DNA of 64,000 nucleotides from Metabacillus bambusae. GTDB lineage: Bacteria > Bacillota > Bacilli > Bacillales > Bacillaceae. The stretch lies in contig NZ_JAGDEL010000006.1 of NCBI RefSeq assembly GCF_017497975.1, positions 186,001 through 250,000 on the forward strand, in the 5' to 3' direction. Both the position numbers and the translations under genes were made by a program. Numbering within the stretch: position 1 is the stretch's first letter; every line of letters starts with the position of its first letter. Below are positions 53,124-61,589 of this stretch, in pieces. Below the pieces are notes generated by a model that was not told the origin of the DNA, made no database searches, and worked only from the letters and a program-made list of their open reading frames with translations.

Positions 53124-53888
53124 TTAATTTTTCATCCCTGTATAAATGTGAACAGCATCTCTCAGAAATTCAGCAGTTCCAGGCTGTTGCTGATCATAAT
53201 ATGCAGTAAATCTTTCATCATCTACATACATTTGAGCAACTCCTGCATGGGCTTCCTTCGTGTAATGATCCCAATAAAAGCTTAACCATCTGCGATGTAA
53301 GTCTGCAGCTTTTTGAGCTAATTCTCCTGCTGGATCACCGGTAGCAAATGCCTCATTCAGTGTAGTTAGGACCTCTTCCCCTAGTTTTTCAATTTCAGAA
53401 TATTGTTGTTTTGTCATATTTTTAATTTTTTGATTTGAACTATCTACTTGTTTATCACCATATTTTTCACGAATCTCATTTCCATATTTCTTTTCATTAT
53501 CATCGATCATTTTTTGTTTAAAGCCTTCGAATTTTTCATTGTCTGACATATTCATTCTCCCTTCTGCTTGTGCTATTGTTTTGTCAACATTAGCAATTAG
53601 CATTTCTAATTGTTCTCGTTTTGCCAGAAGTTTATCTCGATGTTCTTTTAGTGCATCAGTACGATCAAAGGAAGGTTCTGTTATGATTTTTTTTATATTA
53701 TCCAAGCTTACCCCTAACTCTCTGTAAAAAAGGATTTGCTGTAATCGATCGACCTCTGCCCCACCATATATTCGGTATCCTGATGAATTGCATCTTGCCG
53801 GCATAAGAATCCCAATCTCATCATAATATCGAAGTGTTCTCGTACTAACGCTCGCCAATTTCGCAAGTTTTTGCACTGTATATTCCAT
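53124..53888 (-). CDS. MerR-family TipAL-type regulator
   Basis: The 254-aa product from ATG 53888 (caggagg upstream) has a MerR winged helix (VQKLAKLASVSTRTLRYYDEIGIL, GYRIYG) in residues 1-70, then a dimerisation coiled coil (about 75-120), then a C-terminal TipAS drug-binding domain (about 130-254; WLSFYWDHYTKEAHAGVAQMYVDDERFTAYYD). The type fits B. subtilis Mta, which activates multidrug pumps. Its own promoter holds a dyad typical of MerR control, so autoregulation is likely. No pump gene is next to it. Confidence 0.9.
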   Translation of the reverse strand: MEYTVQKLAKLASVSTRTLRYYDEIGILMPARCNSSGYRIYGGAEVDRLQQILFYRELGVSLDNIKKIITEPSFDRTDALKEHRDKLLAKREQLEMLIANVDKTIAQAEGRMNMSDNEKFEGFKQKMIDDNEKKYGNEIREKYGDKQVDSSNQKIKNMTKQQYSEIEKLGEEVLTTLNEAFATGDPAGELAQKAADLHRRWLSFYWDHYTKEAHAGVAQMYVDDERFTAYYDQQQPGTAEFLRDAVHIYTGMKN

Positions 53889-53917
53889 GCTTTTACCTCC
53901 TGACAACATCACTTTAC

Positions 53918-53938
53918 ACCTTAACGTAACGTCAAGGT
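53918..53938 (-). promoter_or_regulatory. MerR-type operator within the promoter of the TipAL regulator
   Basis: ACCTTAACGTAACGTCAAGGT is a near-perfect dyad. On the minus strand it includes TTGACG as a -35 and is followed by a long spacer, as in MerR-activated promoters. It lies 30 bp before the start. Confidence 0.75.
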
Positions 53939-53981
53939 AAATAGGTTTTCATAAAATTTTCACAGGTTTTTGGTTTAATTT

Positions 53982-54018
53982 TAAAAGGCATGTATCGTTC
54001 AAACGAAACATGCCTTTA
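53982..54018. terminator. Hairpin in the gap between yvbH and the MerR gene
   Basis: aaaggcatgt and acatgccttt pair with a further inner cgtt/aacg helix. The role is unclear; a second terminator at 54081 already serves yvbH. Confidence 0.5.
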
Positions 54019-54080
54019 AGTAACAATAATTATTCATAAAACAGTTGTTGCTTTACTTACATTTCTGGATTTAACTATAT

Positions 54081-54113
54081 CAAAAAGACTGACTAAAAAT
54101 CATGTCAGTCTTC
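54081..54113 (-). terminator. Terminator of the spo0M-yvbH unit
   Basis: aagactgac and gtcagtctt with an A-run on the left (U-run on the minus strand). Confidence 0.8.
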
Positions 54114-54142
54114 GTTCAAAGTTTAATTATGAAATGGAACAA

Positions 54143-54757
54143 TTAGTTATTAATGTACTTCTCAAATACTTCGCCAAAGTCTCTCTCATGGTATTGTTCA
54201 CGAGCGGAGGATAGCCAATTAAAACCGAATTCAGTTAGCCCTTTGTATGTATCAGAAAGGTTGTTGTCATCTGTTCGAGCATTTTGAAGAACTGCTACAG
54301 CCTTATCTAAACTTTGTGTTGCCATATTTAAAATAATCTCATTTTCGTAGGTTATTTCAGAAATTCGGATAAGGGCTTTGTATAGATCTTTTAGTTGTTC
54401 AATTTGATCTTTTCTTACATCAATATCAAATGTTTCACTACCAATTGAAAATTTTATTTCTACATCCATATCGATCTTTCCAGCTGTTTCAAGCGAAACT
54501 CCTGAAATTTTATGTTGAGAATATGGATATCGATTCAATGTTCTTTTTGATGAAGCCGCACTTGCTCCATTTACGTGTATAACAGCAAGGTTTGTGAAGC
54601 AATATTCATCAGCTTTCGTTTTTATTAAAAAGTAGATTTTTTCATTATCTTCATGCATTACATAGTCATCAGCATCCGTTTTATCATAATCTGCAGGCTG
54701 AATAATTGTTCCAATATCAGATAACCCTAATGCATCTGCTGCTAGTTTTTTAAACAT
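54143..54757 (-). CDS. yvbH: YvbH-like PH-domain protein
   Basis: The 204-aa product begins MFKKLAADALGLSDIGTII and has a bacterial PH-like domain (about 30-125; MHEDNEKIYFLIKTKADEYCFTNLAVIHVNG, DMDVEIKFSIG) followed by a helical oligomerisation part (LDKAVAVLQNAR, WLSSAREQYHERDF). This matches YvbH of B. subtilis, which has no known function. It lies after spo0M on the same strand with a 90-bp repeat between them. Ribosome site gagatgag. Confidence 0.85.
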   Translation of the reverse strand: MFKKLAADALGLSDIGTIIQPADYDKTDADDYVMHEDNEKIYFLIKTKADEYCFTNLAVIHVNGASAASSKRTLNRYPYSQHKISGVSLETAGKIDMDVEIKFSIGSETFDIDVRKDQIEQLKDLYKALIRISEITYENEIILNMATQSLDKAVAVLQNARTDDNNLSDTYKGLTEFGFNWLSSAREQYHERDFGEVFEKYINN

Positions 54758-54782
54758 CTTCTCATCTCCATTTTTTTATAAT

Positions 54783-54872
54783 GGCTGTTTTCGCAAGCTT
54801 TGTTACTATTTACCAAGTAGTGCGGTGGGGTTGATTTTCGTTTTAAAAGCAACAATCTCTTAGAAAAGAGCC
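54783..54872. repeat. MITE-like repeat family A, copy A3 (core deleted)
   Basis: The 90-bp copy keeps both ends (GGCTGTTTTCGCAAGCTTTG and TCTTAGAAAAGAGCC) but lost the GC-rich middle. Same orientation as A1. Confidence 0.8.
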
Positions 54873-54907
54873 TTTATAATAGTTGATATTTTCCACTCTA
54901 TAATTGT

Positions 54908-55678
54908 TTAACTATGCTTCATTAGTACATCATTAAAGGTTGCTTTAATTGTAGGAAGTTCATAATCATGAATAATTAATTGAATCATTGATTCATCCAT
55001 ATCTAGTGCTTCTGAGAACAAACCAGCTAGTCCTCTTGCACGACGGTCAACTTCCATGATTACTTCTAGTTTTGTTTCGTCAATTTGGAAGAAAATCAAC
55101 TCAACCTCATCGAATTTACCATAATAAGGACCTGAGGTTGGAACAAACTCGAATTCTTGAACAAACGGTAGTCTTTTACGAATTTTATATGAAGCTGCTT
55201 CATTTTTAACCTTTCTTAATTTAAAACCGAGTTGTGAAAATACGCTCATTGCTTCCTCTACCATATCACTTGGCAAAATGTCAATCATATCACGGTCTGT
55301 TGGATCAACTGAGCCTTTTATATCTACTCCAGTTTGGATCCACACTTTTGATGAACCGGTACTTATTGGAGTATCCATCGGGATTTGAAATTTAAAAGGA
55401 ATGGTTTTTAATTCTTCTGGCTTAATGACAAAGGGTTCGTTAAGTTTAATTGTTGAAATAACTGCTTGTTTATGAATGATTTTATCATCAGATTCTTTTT
55501 CATATGTAGTATTGACAGTTAAGTAGATTTCATCAATATTTTGTTCGATACTGCCACCTTTAATCTCAACAATTCCTTCTGCTTCTTCACCTACTTTAAT
55601 TGAAGATTGGGAAAGTTTTGTATCTACCTTAGCCGATCCGATTCCAATACTAGCTAAAACCTTGTTAAAAAATGACAT
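54908..55678 (-). CDS. spo0M: Sporulation-control protein Spo0M
   Basis: The 256-aa arrestin-like protein begins MSFFNKVLASIGIGSAKVDTKL and has VGEEAEGIVEIKGG, TIPFKFQIPMDTPIST, and the C-terminal LAGLFSEALDMDES. In B. subtilis Spo0M affects the onset of sporulation and interacts with cytoskeletal proteins. Two beta-sandwich halves and no membrane segments. It follows a kinase gene by 16 bp, so phosphorylation or joint regulation is conceivable. Ribosome site ggaggagtt. Confidence 0.93.
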   Translation of the reverse strand: MSFFNKVLASIGIGSAKVDTKLSQSSIKVGEEAEGIVEIKGGSIEQNIDEIYLTVNTTYEKESDDKIIHKQAVISTIKLNEPFVIKPEELKTIPFKFQIPMDTPISTGSSKVWIQTGVDIKGSVDPTDRDMIDILPSDMVEEAMSVFSQLGFKLRKVKNEAASYKIRKRLPFVQEFEFVPTSGPYYGKFDEVELIFFQIDETKLEVIMEVDRRARGLAGLFSEALDMDESMIQLIIHDYELPTIKATFNDVLMKHS

Positions 55679-55694
55679 ATACTAACTCCTCCAT

Positions 55695-56489
55695 TTAAAT
55701 GCATTCTTTTACATCATTTATTAATAATTGGACCTCTGTATACGGTTCATCCAGTTGAAGCATTTTTCTTAATACTTTTTTAGCGATGGGTGTAATTTGT
55801 AATTCTTCTTCCCAGCTTCTTTTTTTCTTTGAGTTTGGTTCAAAAGAGGAATAGAGTAAAAACAATAAAAAATGTCCTAAAGCGTAAAAATCACTTTTAA
55901 AAGCAACTTCCCGGTACAATTGCTTTTCCAGATGATTGACTTTTTCCTCTATTAGACTTGTTTGATCTCCAAGCTTTCTTGCAAGTCCAAAATCAATAAT
56001 ATAGTACTCTTTATCATTTTTTAGTATGTTTGGAATTCTTAAATCCCGATGAATATAACCAAGGTCATGAACTTGTTTTACCAAGTGTAAGATATGGTAG
56101 AGCTCTTTAAATGCTGCAGATTCGGTGTATGAAATGTTTTCACGGAAGATTATTTCTTCAAATGTACTTCCCTTTTTATGCTCCATAACAATAAATTGCT
56201 TGTGATTCTCTTCAAAATGTTCATAAAAGGCCGGAAATGCTGAACTATTTAATGCTTTTAAAATATTTGCTTCACGTTTAAATGAATTCCGTCCTGATTC
56301 TTCAAGCATTTTATACTTCCGTAATTGTTTTAATACAAGGAGATGTCCTTGTTGGTCATTCACTAAATACGTGTAACCGTAGCTTCCTTTTCCGAGCAAA
56401 TCTGCAATAATATATTTCCCACCAACAATTTCTGCAGCCTTTAAAGGTTTTTCACTAATTTCTATTAGTTTAGAGTAAATCCTGTTCAT
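55695..56489 (-). CDS. Hanks-type serine/threonine protein kinase
   Basis: The 264-aa cytoplasmic kinase has LLGKGSYGYTYLV (glycine loop), LVLKQLRK (ATP Lys), HRDLRIPN (catalytic loop), and DFGLAR. It has no transmembrane part or PASTA domains, like B. subtilis YbdM/PrkD of similar length. It starts at once after a 59-aa His/Ser/Lys-rich gene and precedes spo0M, making a compact unit. All catalytic residues are present, so it should be active. The substrate is unknown; Spo0M or the small protein are natural candidates. Confidence 0.9.
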   Translation of the reverse strand: MNRIYSKLIEISEKPLKAAEIVGGKYIIADLLGKGSYGYTYLVNDQQGHLLVLKQLRKYKMLEESGRNSFKREANILKALNSSAFPAFYEHFEENHKQFIVMEHKKGSTFEEIIFRENISYTESAAFKELYHILHLVKQVHDLGYIHRDLRIPNILKNDKEYYIIDFGLARKLGDQTSLIEEKVNHLEKQLYREVAFKSDFYALGHFLLFLLYSSFEPNSKKKRSWEEELQITPIAKKVLRKMLQLDEPYTEVQLLINDVKECI

Positions 56490-56669
56490 TTAACTACTAT
56501 AGGAGCTAAAGAAACCACTTGATTTATGTTTTTTCTTATAATATTGATGGCCATATTTAGATGGATGATTAAACCCTGATTTTCGTTTTTTAAAATCACT
56601 TGAGCTATAACGATGATGGGAATGGGAAGATTTACTTGATATAAGTGATTTAAGAATTTTGCGTAACAT
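56490..56669 (-). CDS. 59-residue Ser/His/Lys-rich protein before the kinase gene
   Basis: The product MLRKILKSLISSKSSHSHHRY... ends HKSSGFFSSYSS. It is strongly basic and rich in Ser, His, Tyr and Lys. The ATG has agaggga upstream. The stop abuts the kinase start codon, so the pair are translationally coupled. The many serines make it a possible kinase target. Too short for standard gene calls; no family recognised. Confidence 0.65.
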   Translation of the reverse strand: MLRKILKSLISSKSSHSHHRYSSSDFKKRKSGFNHPSKYGHQYYKKKHKSSGFFSSYSS

Positions 56670-56808
56670 GTTTGATCCCTCTTTTCTGTTTTATGTTTAT
56701 ATATACGAATTAAAAGAACAAAGGTTTCACTTTTTCATACAATAATACATCAATTATACCCGATTTTTTAACCGTGCAATAAAAGTATATTAAATAAGGA
56801 TGGCTTAC

Positions 56809-57906
56809 ATGTTTGAACTTTTAAAAGCATTTGCTACGAATCAAAAGGAATACCCTACTATAGAAGAATCTGAACGGATAAAGCTTTATGATAAGATAAA
56901 ACAATCATTAAATAATCTTACTCCTACTTTTACAACACAAACTGAACGTAATTTAATCCGAAGAATTTACAAAGAAACAGAACAACATAATGTTAATAAT
57001 CTAACTCGAACAGAAGCATATCTCCGTTTTTTTTCCAAACATAAAGAAATTCATTGGGCATTTCTTGCTCATATGGTGTCACGTAATGGTGGATATAGTA
57101 TGACCGACTTAAAAAGCTCGTTAATCGGCGATTTTTTTGACTATGAGAAAAAGCAGATAATGTTCGATTTTTTAGAGAGAGCCAATGCACTAATCTTTTA
57201 TGATGCATATCCACAATTACTTTTATACGAAAAAAGCATGAATGAAAACACATCATATTTTCACTTACTTCCCGCTTTTCATATTTCAAAATTTATGATT
57301 CCAATCTGGAACTATTTTCTTACGTCCTCTAATTCTACCTTATTAACCTTAGCTCTCATTACAAATGAACAGAATTATGTAGAAAAACACTTAATGTCTT
57401 CGCAAACAACGAAAAATAACATCTTTCATACACTACCATATATTCTGCAGGAAAAAATGGGCTTTACACATGTAATTTTCCCCTATAAACGATATTCATT
57501 TTTAAGGTATTACAAACTTTCCGGAATTGAGGTTCATGAATTTTCCTCAGTGTCTGAACGAATTCGAATTGGAAAGCAGCTTTATTCGATCCTGTTTTCA
57601 AAGCAGCAATATGATTCAATATATAGCTTTGCCAATTACTTTGGCCACAGTGGTTCAAGAAGTGATTATTGGCCACACTTGTATACAATGGATAAGCATC
57701 ATGTTCATAAAATCTATAGTCCTTCATTACCACATGCATGGAAAGATGTATCACATTCATTTCCTACAAAACAAGATTGGTTTACAGATATAGCTCAAAT
57801 AAAATCCTTTGAAATTGGCATAACAATGAATCAAACAGACATAACAAATGATGTAAAACGTGATTTAAACATGTTATTGGCGCTAGGTAAATTAAAGTTT
57901 AACTAA
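56809..57906 (+). CDS. DUF2515 family protein, YppC-like
   Basis: The 365-aa product from ATG 56809 (aagga 9 bp upstream; ATG 56800 overlaps this site) contains NNLTRTEAYLRFFSKHKEIHWAFLAHMVSRNGGYSMTDL and FLERANALIFYDAYPQLLLYE, the core of DUF2515, plus HLLPAFHISKFMIPIWNYF. B. subtilis YppC is the known relative, of unknown function. There is no signal peptide. It starts divergently to the kinase operon. A terminator follows at 57986. Confidence 0.82.
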   Translation: MFELLKAFATNQKEYPTIEESERIKLYDKIKQSLNNLTPTFTTQTERNLIRRIYKETEQHNVNNLTRTEAYLRFFSKHKEIHWAFLAHMVSRNGGYSMTDLKSSLIGDFFDYEKKQIMFDFLERANALIFYDAYPQLLLYEKSMNENTSYFHLLPAFHISKFMIPIWNYFLTSSNSTLLTLALITNEQNYVEKHLMSSQTTKNNIFHTLPYILQEKMGFTHVIFPYKRYSFLRYYKLSGIEVHEFSSVSERIRIGKQLYSILFSKQQYDSIYSFANYFGHSGSRSDYWPHLYTMDKHHVHKIYSPSLPHAWKDVSHSFPTKQDWFTDIAQIKSFEIGITMNQTDITNDVKRDLNMLLALGKLKFN

Positions 57907-57985
57907 ACACAAGTTTGGTTAGTATCGTGTAGAAAAAAAATTCAAGATGAAATAGATCAATAGGAACATAATTTGAACACACAAA

Positions 57986-58013
57986 TGAGACTGACTAAGT
58001 ATCAGTCCTTTTT
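57986..58013 (+). terminator. Terminator of the DUF2515 gene
   Basis: gactga (57989-57994) and tcagtc (58002-58007) with a T-run after them. Confidence 0.7.
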
Positions 58014-58105
58014 CACACATTCAGTATTATGGGGTATTAACCAAAATACATTGTGATTAGAATTCAGACGTTACACTATTTAGTCAGCCTCAATGTTATT
58101 AACTA

Positions 58106-58288
58106 TTAATCTTCATTCTCAAAATCTAAATCTTCATCAATAATGCATTTGTTAAGAAGGTAATCAAACGTAATATCTGCTAGTTCTTCTAGCTCACTTT
58201 CACCAGGAACATACCCTCTTTTTGTGAGCTCATTGTAAAAGAACTCCGCAATCTCCTCTGTATCAATAATTACTTCAATTTCCTTCAC
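58106..58288 (-). CDS. yozD: YozD family small protein
   Basis: The 60-aa acidic protein MKEIEVIIDTEEIAEFFYNELTKRGY... with ELEELADITFDYLLNKCIIDEDLD matches YozD, found next to yodN. It is helical and has no known function. Ribosome site ggggggcgat. Confidence 0.88.
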   Translation of the reverse strand: MKEIEVIIDTEEIAEFFYNELTKRGYVPGESELEELADITFDYLLNKCIIDEDLDFENED

Positions 58289-58364
58289 AATATCGCCCCC
58301 CTTTTATTGTTTATGTCCTTGTAAATGGACATATGTCATCTAAAATCAATTAATTTTTCATTAA

Positions 58365-58577
58365 GGCTCTTTCTAAAAGATTGTTGCTTCTAAAACTAAT
58401 TCAGGTTGATTGGAGCGGAGGTGCGAGACTCATACGGGTGCAGCGGGACAGGTGAGACCCCACAGGCGTTTACGCCGAGGAGGCTCACCGCCCGCCCCGC
58501 GGAAAGCGAGCAACTGGAGCGGAAATCAACCACACCGCATTACTAGGTAAATAGCAACAAAGTTTGCGAAAACAACC
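58365..58577. repeat. MITE-like repeat family A, copy A4 (full)
   Basis: The 213-bp element runs from GGCTCTTTCTAAAAGATTG to AAGTTTGCGAAAACAACC and contains the cgtttacgccgaggaggctcaccg core. Same orientation as A2. It fills much of the 508-bp gap upstream of yozD. Confidence 0.85.
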
Positions 58578-58796
58578 TTCATTAAAGGCTAATCTTAATT
58601 TAAACGAGACTTATCAGATCTTTACGGACAGTTACCAACAACCTATCTTCTTTGCTTCTCCTCAATCTTAAGGACGGGGTTTTATGTCCGTTAAGCCTTA
58701 AAAGTAAATAATATATATAGTTACTGGAATAAAGGAGGTTTTCTCACATATAGATAGATTTAAGTGGACAAGCATTCTTAATTAGGAGTGAATAAT

Positions 58797-58985
58797 ATGT
58801 TAAAAGCGGATTATCAGAATGGAATAATTGAAAAAGAAAGAAAATCAAATCACAGTATTCTTCAGTTTATTGACGGACCAGGATTTGACAAGCTTTTACA
58901 ATTTTTACTTAGAGGATTATTTTTAGGGATGATCGTTTTTTGCATACCATATTTATGCTTTCTCTTATTTACCTGTTTTTTTTAA
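58797..58985 (+). CDS. 62-residue C-terminal membrane-anchored protein
   Basis: From ATG 58797 (aggag 9 bp upstream; a GTG at 58788 overlaps it) the product begins MLKADYQNGIIEKERKSNHSILQF and ends with one or two hydrophobic segments (LLRGLFLGMIVFCIPYLCFLLFTCFF). It is probably a tail-anchored membrane protein. Its stop overlaps the convergent yodN stop by 4 bp, with no terminator between. Unknown function. Confidence 0.65.
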   Translation: MLKADYQNGIIEKERKSNHSILQFIDGPGFDKLLQFLLRGLFLGMIVFCIPYLCFLLFTCFF

Positions 58986-59662
58986 TTATCGCTATCAGTT
59001 TCTCGATATCTTCGCAGACTTTTTAAAATTAAATCCATCATTTCTTTATATTCAGGTTCTCCAAACATTTGATAAAGTGCCTTATAGTCATTATAGATAT
59101 CAAGTAATTCATCAATCATTTTTTTCTGCTCCTGTAGCCCATTTGCTACGTCGAATGTATCTGAACTAATATGATTGCTAATAATTGCCTTAAAATATCG
59201 GCCTGTATCTGTTTTCATGTTATTAAGATGAAGTTGTTGCATGAACGTTTCAGCGTCTTGATTACTTATCATTAGGCTCATCTCATCTTCAGTAGCTTCA
59301 AGCCATTCACCATCAGACATCCTTGTCAATTCATATGTTAGTTCTTCCCAACCATCATCAGCATATCGCCAAACCTCTGTTCTAATACCAACGATTCGAA
59401 ATAATGAACTACCATATCCTTTAACTAGGACTATATCTCCAATTTGATAGAGAACATCAATGCTAATCTGTTCCGTTTCGATGACTGAACCTTCATAATC
59501 GGAATATAATTGAAGAGCGCTTTCAAAGTATAAAATTTCACTATGATTTACTTCATACACAAAGTGTTGGTCAACTTGATGTAGCTTCGTAATTGTCCCA
59601 ACTGTGCCATACATAATAATCACGACAATGTCCCCTATTTTATATTTTGGTCTATTTTTCAT
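58982..59662 (-). CDS. yodN: YodN family protein
   Basis: The 226-aa product starts at ATG 59662 (aaaggagag upstream; an upstream ATG at 59722 adds 20 poor residues). Two small beta-barrel-like parts: YKIGDIVVIIMYGTVGTITKLHQV and YQIGDIVLVKGYGSSLFRIVGI, then a helical C-terminus (LLDIYNDYKALYQMFGEPEYKEMMDLILKSL). It matches YodN of B. subtilis in place and length. Function unknown. Confidence 0.85.
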   Translation of the reverse strand: MKNRPKYKIGDIVVIIMYGTVGTITKLHQVDQHFVYEVNHSEILYFESALQLYSDYEGSVIETEQISIDVLYQIGDIVLVKGYGSSLFRIVGIRTEVWRYADDGWEELTYELTRMSDGEWLEATEDEMSLMISNQDAETFMQQLHLNNMKTDTGRYFKAIISNHISSDTFDVANGLQEQKKMIDELLDIYNDYKALYQMFGEPEYKEMMDLILKSLRRYRETDSDN

Positions 59663-59870
59663 CGTCCATCTCTCCTTTGTCGTGATTATGAAGGATAGGA
59701 TAGTATATGCTGTATTTCTCATTTCGTCATGGGCACTTTTTGGATAAGAAGATGAAATTGAATAGTTCGTCCATTCAAAAAGGCGATAGCTTATTTTAAC
59801 TGCCTTATACTTTTAGGAAAGAGTAAGAATTAGATGTTGACAAAAAAGAGAAATATTTTATTTTCAAAGT

Positions 59871-59916
59871 AAAAAGACATAAAGCCATCTTGTCAAAGAT
59901 GGCTTTATGTCTTTTA
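59871..59916 (-). terminator. Terminator of yozE
   Basis: aaaagacataaagccatct and agatggctttatgtctttt are perfectly complementary around a 6-base loop. Confidence 0.92.
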
Positions 59917-59923
59917 TAAACCC

Positions 59924-60151
59924 TTATATTTGTTTTAGGATTTCATTTTGATAACGATCCCATGCATCATCAAATACAGACATACTATTTAAATAATGCC
60001 CATTCATCTCTAAATATGAGCTTAACTCATCATAGCGATCAGAATTCTTAGGAAAACCATGATCAAGATATGCATCATTTGCAAATTTTGCAATATCATC
60101 CATTGGCTTAGGATGACGATATTTCATTAAATAATGATAAAAGGACTTCAT
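59924..60151 (-). CDS. yozE: YozE (SAM-like fold) protein
   Basis: The 75-aa product MKSFYHYLMKYRHPKPMDDIAKFANDAYLDHGFP... with LNSMSVFDDAWDRYQNEI matches the YozE family, a small helical domain of unknown role conserved in Firmicutes. Ribosome site gggggaatg. It has its own strong terminator. Confidence 0.93.
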   Translation of the reverse strand: MKSFYHYLMKYRHPKPMDDIAKFANDAYLDHGFPKNSDRYDELSSYLEMNGHYLNSMSVFDDAWDRYQNEILKQI

Positions 60152-60319
60152 GTCTCATTCCCCCAGCGACAAGATTTTTTTATTATAGCTTTTTAATGGG
60201 TAGAATGAAACCCTGTAGCCTATATCCCATAATAATTCTCCATAATAGTAAAGACACCATTTAAAAGCAATATTAAATCACTCGAAGACCTGTCGTAATA
60301 AATTCACCGTAAAACTAGA

Positions 60320-60482
60320 ACAAAAGCGCAAGCGCCTTGAACAGCCTGGGGCAAATAAGACGCTTAAGAATAGAAGGTGTTCTTTACCTTCAATTCTTAA
60401 GTGGCTGTAGACCAAAGAGGGGCTAGGCGCTTGGATGCCAAGCGCTTATCCACAGTACAAGAATTTTATAATTTCCTCCTAG
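60320..60482 (-). repeat. Dispersed hairpin repeat family C, copy C3
   Basis: Nearly identical to C1 through aaaagcgcaagcgccttgaa and cgcttaagaatagaaggtg. It has a short deletion near ggcgctt-ggatgcc. As in the other copies, it follows an intrinsic terminator of a minus-strand gene. Confidence 0.8.
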
Positions 60483-60488
60483 ACTACA

Positions 60489-60515
60489 AAAAAGAGCCCC
60501 TAAATGGGGCTCTAT
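60489..60515 (-). terminator. Terminator of the YjcZ-type gene
   Basis: agagcccc and ggggctct pair around taaat; the A-run on the left gives a U-tail on the minus strand. Confidence 0.88.
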
Positions 60516-60528
60516 GCCATTAGTATGT

Positions 60529-60654
60529 TTATCGTACGTAAGCTGCACCTACGATAATTAACAAAATGAAAAGGACAACGATTAAAACGAAGCTATTATC
60601 ATTACCGTACCCAACGTCTCCATAAGGATATCCATGATCATAGTAACAATGCAT
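60529..60654 (-). CDS. YjcZ-family small sporulation protein
   Basis: The 41-aa product [20 protein letters not shown] has a Tyr/Gly-rich head followed by a hydrophobic tail [20 protein letters not shown], the mark of the YjcZ/YxaM-type small spore proteins. It likely sits in a spore membrane or coat. Ribosome site aaggagtg. It is too short for common gene calls. Confidence 0.9.
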   Translation of the reverse strand: MHCYYDHGYPYGDVGYGNDNSFVLIVVLFILLIIVGAAYVR

Positions 60655-60837
60655 ATTTATCCACTCCTTATAATCCTAAAATTAGATTTCTCTTTTCTTT
60701 ATGTCATGGGTGGGTTGTATTGCATGTGCATTCGCCTATATTTTATTAAAATAGATAATTTATTATCTATTGTCATGGATAACGAAAAAAAGCTACACAA
60801 CAATGTGTAACTCAAAGTAAAACGGTTTTAATTTTAA

Positions 60838-60963
60838 CGCTTTTCTAAAAGATAGTTGTTTTTTTAATAGTTTCTTGAACAAAAACCATTTTAAGTTGAT
60901 TGGAGCGGAAGTCGATCATTCCCCAATACTTGTTATGAAGCAACAAAGTTTGCGAAAATAGCC
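60838..60963. repeat. MITE-like repeat family A, copy A5 (core deleted)
   Basis: The 126-bp copy has ends CGCTTTTCTAAAAGATAGTTG and AAGTTTGCGAAAATAGCC. The GC-rich middle is missing. It touches the stop codon of the VOC gene. Confidence 0.75.
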
Positions 60964-61341
60964 TTATTTTTCAAAGAACTCGATCCATTCCTGATCAGGA
61001 CCTCTAAAGAAGATATATTTTGCGTCGTTTGGAAGGACTGTAATTTCTTTGCTAATCCATTCAACACCAGCTTCATCAAGTCTCTTTTGTTCATTCTCAA
61101 TATTTTCAACTTTAAATGCAACATGATGAACCTTCCCTTCAACAGGAAGGTCAGCATTATACCCCTCAATAAATTCAACAATAATTTCCTCATTTATACC
61201 TAAAAAGGCAAGCTTTTTATCCCCATCAGTATGTAAAAATTGATCAATTAACGTAAGCCCAACAACTTCTTGATAAAATGTAATCGATCTTTCGATATTA
61301 GCTACTTGTATTCCTACATGTTCAAAGCCAAGAACAGCCAT
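60964..61341 (-). CDS. VOC (glyoxalase/bleomycin-resistance) family protein
   Basis: The 125-aa product starts at ATG 61341 (gggag upstream). Two beta-alpha-beta-beta-beta halves are seen: GFEHVGIQVANIERSITFYQEVVGL and KVHHVAFKVENIENEQKRLDEAGV. Metal ligand candidates are His in FEHVG, Glu in IIVEFIE, His in HHVAF, and Glu in EWIEFFEK, so it may be an active lyase or dioxygenase. Lactoylglutathione-lyase-like or bacillithiol-linked roles are possible. Single gene. Confidence 0.85.
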   Translation of the reverse strand: MAVLGFEHVGIQVANIERSITFYQEVVGLTLIDQFLHTDGDKKLAFLGINEEIIVEFIEGYNADLPVEGKVHHVAFKVENIENEQKRLDEAGVEWISKEITVLPNDAKYIFFRGPDQEWIEFFEK

Positions 61342-61589
61342 CTCCAGCAACTCCCTCTGTATTTTTAATCATTTTTCTATATTATTTTACGCACAGACAA
61401 AACTTCTAGCTACCATTTATCTATGAAATCGGCACTGTTATACAACACTGTTGATAAATAGAAGCAAGAATTCCCTTCCCTAATCTAAAAACAACTATTA
61501 GATTTAACAGGGCCTTCAAATTAAAATGAAGGAGACTAAAATCAATGATAAGACAATTCTGTAGTTACCTCATTTTAGTTGATACCCTT

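Noticed and set aside
61440-61515. Another family B repeat end (taacagggcc)
   Set aside because: Only the last dozen bases resemble the family; no second end is found.
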